A DNA stretch of 64,000 nucleotides from Dasypus novemcinctus (Eukaryota; Chordata; Mammalia; Cingulata; Dasypodidae): NCBI RefSeq assembly GCF_030445035.2, contig NC_092216.1, positions 10,231,405 through 10,295,404 on the forward strand, in the 5' to 3' direction. Shown in pieces: positions 21,976 to 33,225 of the stretch. Under the pieces are notes generated by a model. It was not told the DNA's origin, ran no database searches, and saw only the letters and a list, made by a program, of their open reading frames with translations. Position 1 is the stretch's first letter; each line of letters opens with the position of its first letter. The position numbers and the translations under genes are program-made.

Positions 21976-23733
21976 GTTCCAACCCAAGATATACTATCTT
22001 TGACATCACTAATTCTTTCCTCTACATGTTCAAATCTGTTTTGTGCTTCCAGCATACTTTTCATTTGTTGCACTGTGCCATCATCACCATGAGATCTAGG
22101 ATCTCTTTATGTATGTTTGTGATTTCTTCAGTATGTTTATGTTCTCCCAGTGTCTTAATATACTTTTTCTCTTTCTTCACTTCATTAATTTGATTCATCA
22201 TATTAATTTGGACATCCTTAATTAGTTTTCCACATTATGCAATTCCTACTCTTACTAATTTTGTTCATTAGACTGGGCTATGTCTCCCTGTTTCTTAATA
22301 TGATTTCTGGTGTCTAGGAAGTAGTTTATCTTGATGGGTTTATCCAGATGCTTAGCATTTCTTTCTACCCCAGGGTTTTTTGTGTCAAAATTCCACTTTC
22401 TCATTTGGCTCTACTTCTTTTGTATCCTTGAAGTAGTCTGTGTTCCCTTGAATAAATATCAAGGTCATCATAAAGGAGAGAGAGAAGAAGAGAAAAAACA
22501 ATATTAATGATAAAATAGAATAGGAATCATAAAAAGCCAGGAAAATAAATAATAAGATTGAAAAATCATAAAAATACAATGGGATCAGAATAAAAAAGAT
22601 GTAATGATAAAGTAAAATAGGGAAAAAAATAGAATAAAATAAAAGACCAGAGAGATGAGAAGAAAAAATGAAGACCAAATGAAAGGGTGGAATGAATGAA
22701 AAGCAATTGAAGAGGTAAAAACTAAAAGACATAAATAAAGTAAGGTGCAAAAATAAGGAAAATTTAAAAAGGAATCAAAGAAACAGGAAAAGGACCAACA
22801 AAAACCAAAACAACAATCCTGGACAATTAGACTTCCCTCTTAGGACCCTGGGAACTGCCTCAGGCTGCCCGTGCTCATCAATCTATCATCCTGCAACCCC
22901 CCCTCTTTCAGCAAAGAGAATTAAAATAAAATAAAAAGTAACAAATCAGAAAACCTAAAACACAACAAAATTTCTCTCTATAATTTCCCTGTCAAAAGGC
23001 ACCAGCTGGGTGTCTGACAACCTACTGGATAACTCTCTGAATTCCTTCTTTTAGGAGATTCTGGGACTTGAACCAGGATCCTATTCTATGAAGACAGACA
23101 TTCCTACACTGAGCTACAACCTCTCAACAGTTTAGGTAGTCCTTTGAAAGCTCATCTTTCGTTCCCCACCATCTTTTCCCTCAGGTGAATTGGGCCTTTT
23201 AACAGTTTGCTGACTGTCTCTTCTGACTTCCTTCTCTCCTGGGGCTGGTTATGTCCCTGTCTTCACCCCCTCACTTTTCTAGTTACTCTGTCCCATGGTG
23301 GCTAGGTGTGACAGCCTGCCTGATCAGATCCTCCCCCCTCCCTTGGGGCTGCTTAAGTGCTGGGTGGAGTCTTCACTGAGATTAAAAGGGGGTTCAGCTG
23401 GACAAACTTAATGAACAGAAACTCTGCCCTCCACCAGAACCCTTTTCCTCTCAGGAAGGGGAATGTTCTTTCCACACTCAGTTGGCTGCAGTGAACCAGG
23501 GGTTTTAACAAGGTTATTCACCTTGAGGATAGGGTTATGTGCCATTCCCAGTCTCACAGGTTTTCACTTGGCCTCTTTATCTCTCTATCACTTTCCCTTC
23601 TGGATGATGCACAGCACTTTCCTGGTCTGCAGATCCCCACAGCAGCTCCCTTGGATAGTTTTTGCCCTTCCTGTATTGTGTTTGTGAGAGAGTTGAGTCC
23701 TGCCTACCTACTTTGACACCATCTTCCCAGAAG
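21976..23733 (-). mobile_element. L1 (D) ORF1 N-terminal part and 5'UTR
   Basis: 21990-22290 reads in reverse as coiled-coil ORF1 sequence. 22290-22400 ('tttatcttgatgggtttatc') matches the leader just upstream of ORF1 in L1 F (42.33 kb). 22450-22830 is A-rich on the plus strand, as is 42.7-43.27 kb in L1 F. 22830-23733 is a C-rich leader ending 'ctactttgacaccatcttcc', a typical L1 5' terminus. No 3' part of D is found next to it, because L1 C lies directly upstream in the same orientation. Confidence 0.7.
23040..23130 (-). repeat. Inverted tRNA-like head inside L1 D leader
   Basis: 'gggacttgaaccaggatcc' followed by 'acactgagctacaacctc' resembles a reversed B box and A box of a tRNA or tRNA-derived SINE head. 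There is no SINE body or tail, and no complete tRNA fold can be drawn. It is probably an old SINE fragment. Confidence 0.3.
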
Positions 23734-24180
23734 TTGGGGTCTTCTATTTCTACTAAGATCAGTGTAGGTAGTTTGAATATGGAAATTTGTCCTTTCCATC
23801 TTTGTTTTCTAGTTTGTTGGTTTACAGTTGTTCACAATGTTCTCCTAGGATGTCTTTTATTTCTGCAGGTCAGTGGTATGATCTCCCCTTTTCCTTTCTG
23901 ATTTTATTTATTTGCACCTTCTCTTTTTTTTTTCTTTGTCAATATAGTGATGGGTTTGTCAGTTATTTTGATCTTCTAGAAGAATCAACTTTTGTTCCTT
24001 TTGATTCTTTTTCAGTTTATTATTATTATTACTTTCATTTATGTCTGCTCTGGTCTTTATTATTTCTTTCATTTGGTTTGGTTTGGGATTAATTTGTTCT
24101 CTTTTTCTAGTTCCTTCATGTATGCTGGTAGGTATTCAGTTTTAGCTCTTAGTTTCACACTAAAAAAATAAACATTGACA
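23734..24180 (-). pseudogene. L1 (B) ORF2, continuation after the 10-kb block
   Basis: The host L1 resumes with 'ggggtcttctatttctacta', directly continuing the ORF2 segment broken off at 13561, and runs to about 24165, the linker between endonuclease and RT. The endonuclease and ORF1 of B are not seen after this point. Confidence 0.72.
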
Positions 24181-24414
24181 CTTTGTTATGAAGTAAACAT
24201 CACACTTATGCAGATTTACTAGGTTTTCATTAGTGCCTCTGCTTTTGATAGTTTTTTCTTAAATTTTGTATTTTGAAATAATTTCAAATTTATAGAAAAA
24301 TAGCAAATATAATACAAAACACATACACAAAACTCCAACATAACTCACACATCCCCAATTCCCAGAACTAATTTTAACATTTTCTCACATTTACTTTCAT
24401 TCTATCTATGCACC

Positions 24415-24477
24415 TATCCATTCACTCATCATCCATTCATCCATTCATCAATCCATCCATTCATCCCTTCACCTATA

Positions 24478-24527
<50 letters not shown>

Positions 24528-24572
24528 TTATCATCTATCTATCTACCTACCTACCTACCTATCCATCCATCA
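24415..24572. repeat. Microsatellite, (ATCC)n / (TATC)n / (TACC)n
   Basis: Successive ATCC/ATTC, TATC and TACC tetranucleotide runs. The purest part, ~11 TATC units, lies at about 24481-24527. The composition changes stepwise, as in a compound tetranucleotide repeat. It should be length-polymorphic. Confidence 0.95.
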
Positions 24573-24965
24573 TGTATATATTGTTTAATCATCTGAGGTC
24601 TTGCTCCTTGAATACATAATACTTTCAGGTACATTTCCTAAGAACAAGATATTCCATTATGTAAGTACCTTATGCCAGATATGATATTCAAGAAATTTAA
24701 CTGTGATATAAACATTTCAATCTACCAGTTTTTTCATATGTCCTAATGTCCTTTTGGGCCTTTTCTTCTCCATTATTTGATCCATTTCATGATCATGTAT
24801 TAAATTTAATTGTCATTGCCTTTTTAGTTGCTCCTTTAAAAATATTATGGAACTATATATACAATATATATTTCCCTTTTCAATCACTTCCAAGTATATA
24901 ATGGGATTCCCTTCATTTGTGATGTTTTGTTACCCTCATCACCAGCCATTACCTGAAAATTTCCA

Positions 24966-25560
24966 TCAGTCTGTATTAATCAGCCAAAGGGGCACTGATG
25001 CAATGTACCAGAAAACTTTTGGGTTTTAGAAAGGGAATTTATTTGGGGTAGAAGCTTATAGTCACAAGGTCATAAAGTGTAAGTTTCCTCCCTCACCAAA
25101 GTCTGTTGCCACATGTTGGAGAAAGATGGCTGCCCATCTCTGTGAGGGCTCAGTTTTCCTCTCTCCTAAATGGCTCTCTGCCTGGGACTCATTTCTTTCT
25201 GGGTTTAGCTGCTCTATTTTCTCCACAAGGCCAGCTGTAGATTGTCAGGCTCTCTTTCCTCCTGGGACCTCTGCCATGTCTATGGAGCCATCTCTATTTC
25301 TCTGTTTTTCTCCTGTGTGTTTACTTTCCAGGGCTCCAGCATCAAAAGTCCAACTCTTTTCTCTGCTGTGTCATTTTCTTTGTGAGTCCCTGCCCACTAA
25401 AGTTTGGGGACTCACTATCCTACTGATGTGGCCAAATCAGAGCCTTAATCATAATTTAATCAAATACAAGTGAAACCTCTGAATCCAATACAATCTAGTA
25501 TGCCCAGAGGAAAAGGTCAGTTTACAAACATCTACCTATTTTGTAATTCATAAATGATGT
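24966..25560 (-). mobile_element. MaLR-like LTR, longest copy
   Basis: It starts 'gtctgtattaatcagccaaa' and 'ggaatttatttggggtagaa' and extends through a CT-rich body ('tcctctctcctaaatggctc') to about 25560. It is the same family as 5398 and 45951. The reversed first bases fit the conserved ...TAATACA 3' terminus of ERVL-MaLR LTRs. It interrupts the L1M 3'UTR. A 115-codon open frame across it is compositional. Confidence 0.55.
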
Positions 25561-26379
25561 CAAATTGCTACCAAATAGAAACCCTACACCCATTATATAT
25601 TAACTCTATATTCTTCTTCCAACACTGATAACATATACACTATTTTCTGTCTCTATGAATTTTCACATTCTAGCTATTTCATATAACTGGAATGCTACAC
25701 CTGTCCATTTATATTTGATGTATTTCACTGAACATCATGTCTTCAAAGTTCATATATGTAGTAGCATATAGCTTCATTCTATTTAAAGCCTAAGTAATAT
25801 TCCTTCATAGGGATATACCACTTTTATTTTTTCATTTATATGCTCCTGGACATTTAGGTTGCTTCCACTTTTAGTTATTGTGAGTAATACTGCTATGAAC
25901 ATTGATGTACAAATATCTGCTTAGGTGCCTATTAGTTCCTTTGACTATATTTCTAGAAAAGGAATTGCTGGGTCAAATGATGGTAATATATTTAACTTTT
26001 TGAGGAACTGTGTTCCACGGCAGCTGCACCATTTTACATTCTCACAAAGTATAAGCGTCTCTTTTTCTCCACTTCCTCAGTTACTTAATATTTTCCATTA
26101 AAAAATAGCCAATCTAGGAGAACTAGCAAGATAGCAGTAGAGTAAGTCATGCCTAGAGTCAGCTCCTGATACAGAAAGTTAGTAAACACCCAGAGCTCTC
26201 TGGACTTAGCTGAAGCACCTGTTTGGAGGCTCCAGGAGGCCAGAAGAGCATCTTACAACAAACTTGAAGGAATGGAAGGAGAAAACTGTCCACCTGCAGA
26301 GAATACTCATAAGTAGAATGCTCCACACCATGGAAGCCAGTGCCCATCCTCCACTGGAGGAACAAGCCACCTCAGGAGC

Positions 26380-27120
26380 TGTACCATGGCTGGAATTGAA
26401 AGCTCCACTTCCCAAAATGGGGGAGGAAGAGGTGGTTGGGCACCAATTTCAGCTATGGATGAGTAAATTCAATGGGCTACAGTATAATCCTGAGAACAGT
26501 TAAAATTTGACCCTGTCCAGATCAGTAAGACGCCAGGGAGCTGCCATCTTAACTCTGCATCTGGCACACGGAGAAGCAGAGTGGACTGAATTCAAATGCT
26601 GGTGGGGACTGTGTTCTTTCCAGCCAGGTCAGATTGCAGCTCTAGCCTAGGCCCCAGTGCCACCTCCAGCAAGGAGGAAGCTGCAGGGACCTGCACCAGC
26701 TTCTCCAGGAAATTATCAGCCAAGTCAGGCTGGCAGCATGAGTCTGCTCAGGAACTTTTCTGTGGCTGGAATTGGAAGCTCCATTTCCCAAAAACGGAAG
26801 GAAGAGCCAGTTGGCTGCCAATTTTGGCTACTAATTGGTTGACTCAGTTGGCTAAGATATGACCCTGGGAATAGATGGGGTGTGAATCTGCCCAAGTCAG
26901 AAAGAGGCTGGTGGCCACTCTCTTGACTCCACCTCCAACATGAGAGGAAGCCAGGCTAACCAAAATTCACAATGACTGTAGGAACCAGTTTCTTTCACCC
27001 AGATTGGCCTGTAGCCCTAGTCTAGTCATCAGCCCCACCTTTGGCAGGCAGGAGGCTAGTAGGCCCTGCACCAGCTTATCCAGGTAACTGCAGTTAACTT
27101 TGGCTGGCACAGATTGAAAA
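26380..27120 (+). repeat. ~370-bp tandem units in the L1 E 5'UTR
   Basis: 'ggctggaattgaaagctcca' near 26389 recurs as 'ggctggaattggaagctcca' near 26765. 'gccagggagctgccatctta' near 26532 recurs in altered form ('ggtggccactctcttgactc') near 26910. The spacing is 367-378 bp. These correspond in reverse to the ~320-bp repeats of L1 C. Confidence 0.7.
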
Positions 27121-27559
27121 TTGGAAGTAAACCAGGGCAATTGCAGTCATTTTAGACCCACACTGCATAGATTGCTGCCCACACCTGAAGCTTCATCCCT
27201 GTCCAGGCAGGGAAAAAAGGGGTGTGAGGCTTCATTAGTCTCTCTAAGCAGCTACAGTCTAGGCCTGCATGACTTGGATTATTCCACACAGCTGTGACTC
27301 TGTCCCTACCCCTGGCAAAGGAGAAAGTTGAAAGAAGCTTCATTGGTTCTTGGTGCAATCAGGGCAGCTGGTACCTCAACAGCTTACAGCCCCAACTACA
27401 TCTTGGCTCTTACTGCACAACAAGCAAAGGAGAAAGGGCAAGAAGCCCTGAACTAAAGAGAAAAACTGCACCCAGAATAATACTCTAGTAAGCCAGATGC
27501 TAAGACACAAATAAAAAATTATAATCCATACCAAGAAACAGAAAGCTACAGCCCAGTTA

Positions 27560-28455
27560 AAGGAAAAATATAAGCCTCCAGATGACATAAAGGAGTTGAG
27601 ACAACTAGTCATAAATGTTTAAACAAATCTCAATAAATTCAATGAGATGGCTAAAGATATTAAGGATATTAAAAAGACATTGGATGAGCACAAAGAAGAA
27701 TTTGAAAGCATACATAGAAAAATAGCAGATCTTATGGGAATAAAGGTGCAATAAATGAAATTAAAACAACATTGGAATCATAATAGCAGATTTGAGGAAG
27801 CAGAAGAAAGGATTGGTGAGCTTGAAGAAATGGCCTCTGAAAGTGAACATACAAAAGAACAGATGAAGAAAAGAATGGAAAAAACTTGAGAAAAATTCTC
27901 AGGGAACTAAAAGACAGCAAAAGGCATGCAAACATACATGTCATGGTTGTCCTGGAAGGAGAAGAGAAGGGTAAAGGGGCAGAAGGAATAATTGAATAAA
28001 TAATGGTAGAAAATTTACCAACCCTATTGAAGGACATTGATATCCATGTCCAATAAGCACAAAGTACTCCCATCACAAAAAATCTAAATAGACCAACTCT
28101 GAGACACATATTCATCAGAATGTGAAATGCCAAAGACAAAGAGACAATTCTGAGAACAGAAAGAGAAAAGCAATGCATGATATATAAGGGATATCCAATA
28201 AGATTAAGTACTGATTTCTCACCAGAAACCATGGAGGCAAGAAGACTCTGGTCTGATATATTTAAGATACTACAAGAGAAAAACTTCCAGTCAAGAATCT
28301 TATATCCAGCAAGTCTGTCTTTCAAAATTGAAGGCAACATTTAAATATTCACAGACAAAAAGAAACTGAGAGAATTTCTAAGAGACAAGATTTTCAGGAA
28401 ATACTAAACAGTGTGCTAGAGACTGAAAAGAAAAGACAGGAGAGAGCGGCCTGGA
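27560..28455 (+). pseudogene. L1 (E) ORF1, broken
   Basis: The plus strand is homologous to ORF1 of L1 C. It holds coiled-coil coding sequence ('aattcaatgagatggctaaa', 'gaggaagcagaagaaaggat'), the RNA-binding part near 27930-28120 and the C-terminal domain ('gaaaccatggaggcaagaag') near 28225. Stops such as 'tttaaacaaatctc' after 'cataaatg' and a frameshift near 27750 destroy it. A 202-codon open frame on the minus strand here is its shadow. Confidence 0.82.
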
Positions 28456-28499
28456 AGAGAGTCTAGAGATGAAGATTATATCAATAAGAGTCACTAAAA

Positions 28500-29200
28500 G
28501 TATCAAAAGTGGTGAAAATAAAATAGGACAGATAAAACTCAAATAGGAATAAACTTAAAACCAATGATGTAAAACACCTTTATTCCGGAAACAGCAACTC
28601 AAGATAAAAGAAATTTTAAAAAGGCCTAAATAACTGGAAGAACATTCCATGCTCATGGATTGGAAGACTAAATATCATTAAGATATAAATTCTACTCAAG
28701 TTGATAGATATATTCAATGCAATCCAGATAAAAATTCCACCAGCATTAAAGAAAAAATTGAAAGCATGATCATCAAATTTGTTTGAGTAGGGGGTTCTGA
28801 ATTGCCAGAAATATCATAAAAAGGAAAAGTGAACCCTAATCTCCAGACTTTAAATCTTATTACCTAGTTATAGTGGTAAAAACCAATATGGTACTGGCCT
28901 AAAGAGAGACACAATAGATCAATGAACCCAAATTGAAGGTCCAGAAACAGATCCTTACATGTATGGTGAAGTGGTTCTTGACTAGCCTGCCAAACTCACA
29001 CAGCTCGGGCAGAACAATCCATTCAACAAGTCGTGCTGAAAGAATTGGACATCTGTAGCCGAAAGAAGGAAAGAGGACCCCTGTCTCACACCTTATCCTA
29101 AAATTAACTTGAAATGGATCAAAACCTAAAAATAAAAGAACGGTAAAACTTCTAGAAGAAATTTTAGGAAAATATCTTCCAGACCTGGTGGTAGTGGTGG
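28500..29200 (+). pseudogene. L1 (E) ORF2 C-terminal remnant
   Basis: 'ggaagaacattccatgctca' followed by 'ggaagactaaatatcattaa' encodes the conserved WKNIPCS-like and INI-type segment after the RT active site. 'gaccccaaatcagcagaact'-type spacing is lost and stops are frequent. The sequence ends about 29200, where the 3'UTR begins, so the normal ORF2 C-terminus is also shortened. Confidence 0.72.
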
Positions 29201-29619
29201 GTTCTTGAAGAAGATAAGAGGAGAACTGAGTAGACTACTGATGTTTAATGTGTGTAGAAGTTTTAATTAGCTTTAATTGACAGAATGCTAGAGAAGAGGA
29301 AATGAATATCACAGTAAACTAAGAGATGGGAACTGTGGTTGATGGTACAGATGCAAGAGTGTTCTTTGTGCATTAGAGCAAATGTATACAAATGGGAAAA
29401 ATACAGATGGAGTGGCCTATGAACTGTGGTTAGTAGTAATAATATAATATTCTTGCATCTATGCAAAAGATGTACTGTGTTGGTAATGAGGTAGTATGGA
29501 AAATGTGAGCCAAGTATACACTATGGACATGGTAACAATCAGATAATATTATCTTGTCTGTAGCAAATGTTCCACCAGAGTGTGGTGTGATGATGAAGGA
29601 GTGTTGTTTTGGAATTCTG

Positions 29620-30140
29620 CATATGTGCATGATTGTTTTATAAGTTTACAACTTCTGTCATAAAAAATATATTTTAAAAATATTAATAGGGTGGGTTGGG
29701 GGAAAACACACCAAATGTATGATGAGGACTATGATTAGTAGTAAGATTTTGACAATATACTTTCATAATTTCTAACAAATGTCTCATGACAATGCAAGGT
29801 GTTGGTAGAGGGTTGATGTATGGGACCCCTGTATGATGTTATACATGTTTGCTTTGTAAGTTCACAACTTTTACCATACACTTGTTTATGTGTGTTCATA
29901 TATAAATGATATAAAGATAATAATAGGGTTGGTTGGGGGAAAATACTTTGTTTAGTAGTAATATTTTGGCAATGCTCTTTATTAGTTAAAAAAATTTAAC
30001 AATGCAAGTTATTGGTGGTAGGGTGAGTTATGAGAGTCCTTTATGATGTTATATATGTTTGTTTTGTAAGTTCACAACTATTATTGTACACTTATTGTCT
30101 TAGTGTGTTTATGTATGAGTGATATACTTCAATAAATTAA
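29620..30140 (+). repeat. Three ~210-bp tandem units in the L1 E 3'UTR
   Basis: 'gttttataagtttacaactt' (about 29635), 'gctttgtaagttcacaactt' (about 29850) and 'gttttgtaagttcacaacta' (about 30060) are followed by similar AT-rich sequence. The first two share 'aatagggt(g)ggttggggga'. The same terminal unit occurs in reverse at 62.88-62.99 kb. Confidence 0.8.
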
Positions 30141-30161
30141 TTTAAAAGATAGCCAAACTAG

Positions 30162-30725
30162 TAGTATCTCATTATGGTTTTGATTTGCATTTCCTAATAG
30201 TTAATTATTTTTGCAGCTTTCTATGTGCTTATTGCTTAATTGTATATATTTACTGTGGAAATGTCTATCTAAGTCCTTTGCTTTTAATGGGTTGTCTTCT
30301 TGTTAGTTGTAAAAGTTCTTTATATATATTCTGGATATTAACCTTGTAAGAAAAATCATGCCAGATATTTTCTCCTGTTCAGTTTCTTTTCTCTTTCTTG
30401 GTAGTGTTCATAAATACACAAAAGGTTTTAATTTTGTTGATGTCCAATATACCTATTTATTATTTCATGAGCTTAAGACCCATTGTCTAATACAAGGTTC
30501 AGTAGATGTTTCTCTATGTCTACCTCCAAGACTTCTTAGTTTAGTTCTCATAGTTAGGTGTTGATACCTATTGAGTTAATTTTGTATATGGTGTGTGGTA
30601 GGTACCCACTTTCATTTTTTTGCTTAGAGTTATCTAGTTTTCCCTTAGCTCCATTTGTTGAAGGTTGAGTCTTCCTCATAGAGTGGCCTTGGCAACATTA
30701 TCAAAAATCAATTCATTAGGCAGGT
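30162..30725 (-). pseudogene. L1M-like ORF2, continuation beyond L1 E
   Basis: The host resumes 'tagtatctcattatggtttt' and follows ORF2 C-terminal-half sequence in reverse to 'tggccttggcaacattatc' near 30700. It is broken, and no open frame longer than ~70 codons has L1 identity. Confidence 0.7.
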
Positions 30726-30945
30726 AATATAAATAAAGCAGAGTAGAGAGATCCAGTTCTGCCCTTCCACCAAAACAAGGAATAAACAGGCAGAACTATT
30801 TGAAACAACTATTTTGAGATTTTACAGTCCAGAAGAACAGAGTATACTAGCCAGGGAAGAATGGGAGGAAGAGGCTGAAAAATTATGGCAAAAAGAGTAA
30901 AATGCTCTTTCCCATGGAGGCTATCAGTGTCCAACATCCACTCTT

Positions 30946-31320
30946 TTTTTTTTTTTTTAAAGATTTATTTATTTAATTTCCCCCCCTCCCCTGGTTGTCT
31001 GTTCTTGGTGTCTATTTGCTGCGTCTTGTTTCTTTGTCCGCTTCTGTTGTCATCAGCGGCATGGGAAGTGTGGGTGGCGCCATTCCTGGGCAGGCTGCTC
31101 TTTCTTTTCACGCTGGGCGGCTTTTCCTCACGGGCGGGCGCACTCCTTGCGCGTGGGGCTCCCCCACGGGGGGGGACACCCTTGCGTGGCACAGCACTCC
31201 TTGCGTGCATCAGCGCTGCGCATGGCCAGCTCCACACAGGTCAAGGAGGTCAGGGGTTTGAACCGCGGACCTCCCATATGGTAGACGGACGCCCTAACCA
31301 CTGGGCCAAAGTCCGTTTTC
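30946..31320 (-). mobile_element. Young tRNA-derived SINE, minus orientation
   Basis: The copy is CpG-rich and little diverged. It starts with a T15 run, then 'aaagatttatttatttaatt', a body with 'gcgcgtggggctcccccacg', then the head with ggggtttgaaccgcgg (B box) and ccctaaccactgggcc (A box). A perfect 15-bp TSD ccaacatccactctt lies at 30931-30945 and 31321-31335. Retained CpGs suggest recent insertion. Confidence 0.94.
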
Positions 31321-32302
31321 CCAACATCCACTCTTGTAGCAGGTTGTTTTGGGTTCCAACCCCTGACTAGCTTGCTGGTGACAGAATAGGGCATAAAATT
31401 TCTCTTCCCAAGACTAGGGGATGGGGCATGGCAGATCACTAATCATAGGTTTTGGTTAGGGCATTCAGAACACTGGATCCTGGCTCTGAGAACAGCTATT
31501 GTCACAATATGCCCAAAACAAAGGAAGTGGCAGTCACTGTTTCAAACCTCTGCAGGGACAGAAGTGATGGAAATTTAAAGATGCAACAGTTCTTATGCTA
31601 TGGGGAAGAGTTATCTAAAGAGCTGCCTTTAATGGATCTGCCAGAAAAACTTAGCTTTGGGGATCCACTGGAGAAACTGTTAGTGACCTTCCTGATTCCC
31701 TCCCCAAGGTAACTTTCAGCTGGTTTGTGGCTCTTTGGTAGGTCCCTGGTCCTGTTTTGACAGGAAAAGACTGATGTGGGTAAGTGTCCTCTTGTGTATC
31801 CTCCCTGAATTTGAGCTACAAGCAAAAGCAGCCAGAGGTTACAAAAGGTGATAAAAAACAATAGTAACAGTCTCCCGTGAAACAGAAGGAAGAGTCAAAC
31901 CTCTAAACAGGGAAACTTCAAAACAGTTAACAAAAGCAAAAGTCCAGAAAAAGACAAAGGTCCAGAATGAAAGGGAAAACCCTATCCACTACATTTACCT
32001 TGGGCAGTCATTTCTAGTAGGAGGGCAGAAGATCATGAAAATCTCTATCTTAAAATGAGCTTGTTACAAAACCAAGAATCAGACATCTGAGGGAGTAAAT
32101 GCCAGAGCTAACATTTTAAAATATTAAAATATACCATGTGCAATGAAAGATTACAAGACAAATAAAGAAACAGAAAATGATGGACCATCCAAAGGAAGAA
32201 GATAAAAATCCAGAAAATACCAACGAGGATGAGAATGTGAACACACTGAAGAAAGCCTTTAAAAAATGATCTTAAAAATACTCAAGGGGACAAAGGAAAA
32301 TA

Positions 32303-32372
32303 GAGAGAAAGAAAGAAAAAAGAAAGAAGGAAGGAAGGAAAGAAAGAAGGAAGGAATAAAGAGAAAGAAAGA
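32303..32372. repeat. (AAAG)n / (AAGG)n purine-rich microsatellite
   Basis: Runs of gaaa, gaagg and aagg make a purine-only strand of about 70 bp inside the L1 leader/ORF1 region. It is a simple repeat grown from L1 A-rich sequence. Confidence 0.9.
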
Positions 32373-33225
32373 ATATCAAGTAAGGAATGAAGGAGCAATA
32401 TGAGAGTCTTAGTAAAGAGATGGAAATTTTCAAAAGCAATGAAAGAGAACTACTGAAGTCCACAGTAACTGAAATCAAAAATTCTTGGGAGGGCTTGAAG
32501 AAAACATTGGAGCTGGCAGAAGTGAACCTGAAGTCAGTACACTTGAAATAAGTCAGGTTGGGGAGAAGCCAAAAAAATTGAAAAAAAGAAAAGAAAAAAA
32601 TTATAAAATGTGAAAATAGACTAAGATACCTCTGGGACACCATAAAGTTTACCAATATATGCATTGTGGGAGTCCCAGATAAAGAAGAAGGGGAGAAAGG
32701 AGGAGAAGGAATAGTCAAAGAAATAATGACAGAGAACTTCCCAAATGCAGCAAAAGAGGTGAATATGTTCATCCAAGAAGTTCAGAAAACACAAAACAGG
32801 ATAAACATGAAGAAAAACACAGTTTTTCTTTTCTGTTTCTGTGCGTATATGTATGTCCAGGACAAGAAGAAAGTTCTGAAAAATATAAGAAAAAGCGACA
32901 TGTTATGTACACAGTAGTATCCACAAGAGAGTTGGGATGACTATATACTAATATCAGATAAAAATAGACTTTAAGTCAAAAACAGTTAGGAGGAACAAAG
33001 AGAGACATTATGTATTTTTAAAAGGGATGATTTAAGAGGGAGATGTAAAAATTATAGGTAAATATGCACCTATGAGCAAAGCCCCATAATATATGAAGTA
33101 AAAACTAACAGATTTGAAGGGAGAAATTGAAGGTTCTACATGAATAGTAGGAGTCTTTAATATACTACTATCAATAATAGATAGAACATCCAAGCAGAAG
33201 ATGATAAGAAAGTACAAGACTTGAA

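Larger units (their letters stand above)
24245..26117 (-). mobile_element. Ancient L1M-like element, 3'UTR and ORF2 C-terminus
   Basis: The start ('gtattttgaaataatttcaa', 'ttaacattttctcacattta', 'cctaagaacaagatattcc') resembles the 3'UTR of old mammalian L1M families. It passes into ORF2 C-terminal sequence near 25650-26100 and continues after L1 E at 30144-30725. It contains a tetranucleotide repeat and a MaLR-like LTR. High divergence makes it one of the oldest elements here. Confidence 0.65.
26118..30143 (+). mobile_element. L1 (E), both ends present, internally deleted, TSD-flanked
   Basis: The element has a 5' end (gagaactagcaagatagc), a leader of repeats, a decayed ORF1 (27.56-28.45 kb), a jump straight to the C-terminal half of ORF2 (28.5-29.15 kb) and a long 3'UTR ending aataaattaa. 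Flanks are aaaaatagccaatctag (26101-26117) and aaaagatagccaaactag (30144-30161), an imperfect long TSD. ORF2 endonuclease and most of RT are missing, about 2.5 kb. It inserted in the L1M-like element in the opposite orientation. Confidence 0.85.
30740..33225 (+). mobile_element. Plus-strand L1 fragment: 5'UTR, ORF1 and start of ORF2
   Basis: A leader (30740-32150) is followed by ORF1 remnants. The frame 32666-32917 begins MGVPDKEEGEKGGEGIV and continues ENFPNAAKE, an RNA-binding-domain segment. After a short gap, 32930-33225 matches the ORF2 endonuclease ('atcagataaaaatagacttt', then 'agtaggagtctttaatatac'). It ends abruptly at 33225 against reverse-oriented L1 sequence. A SINE interrupts it at 30946-31320. 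Confidence 0.72.

Noticed and set aside
24415-24572. Possible CRISPR-like or satellite array
   Set aside because: It is a tetranucleotide microsatellite without spacers.
27732-28340. 202-codon minus-strand frame resembling a membrane protein
   Set aside because: It is antisense to L1 E ORF1; its hydrophobicity reflects reverse reading of Lys/Glu-rich coding sequence.
31452-31712. 86-codon plus-strand frame with ordinary composition
   Set aside because: It lies in the leader of a plus-strand L1, has no recognised domain, and no supporting splice or promoter signals.
32272-32772. 166-codon minus-strand hydrophobic frame
   Set aside because: It is antisense to L1 ORF1 and an AAAG microsatellite.
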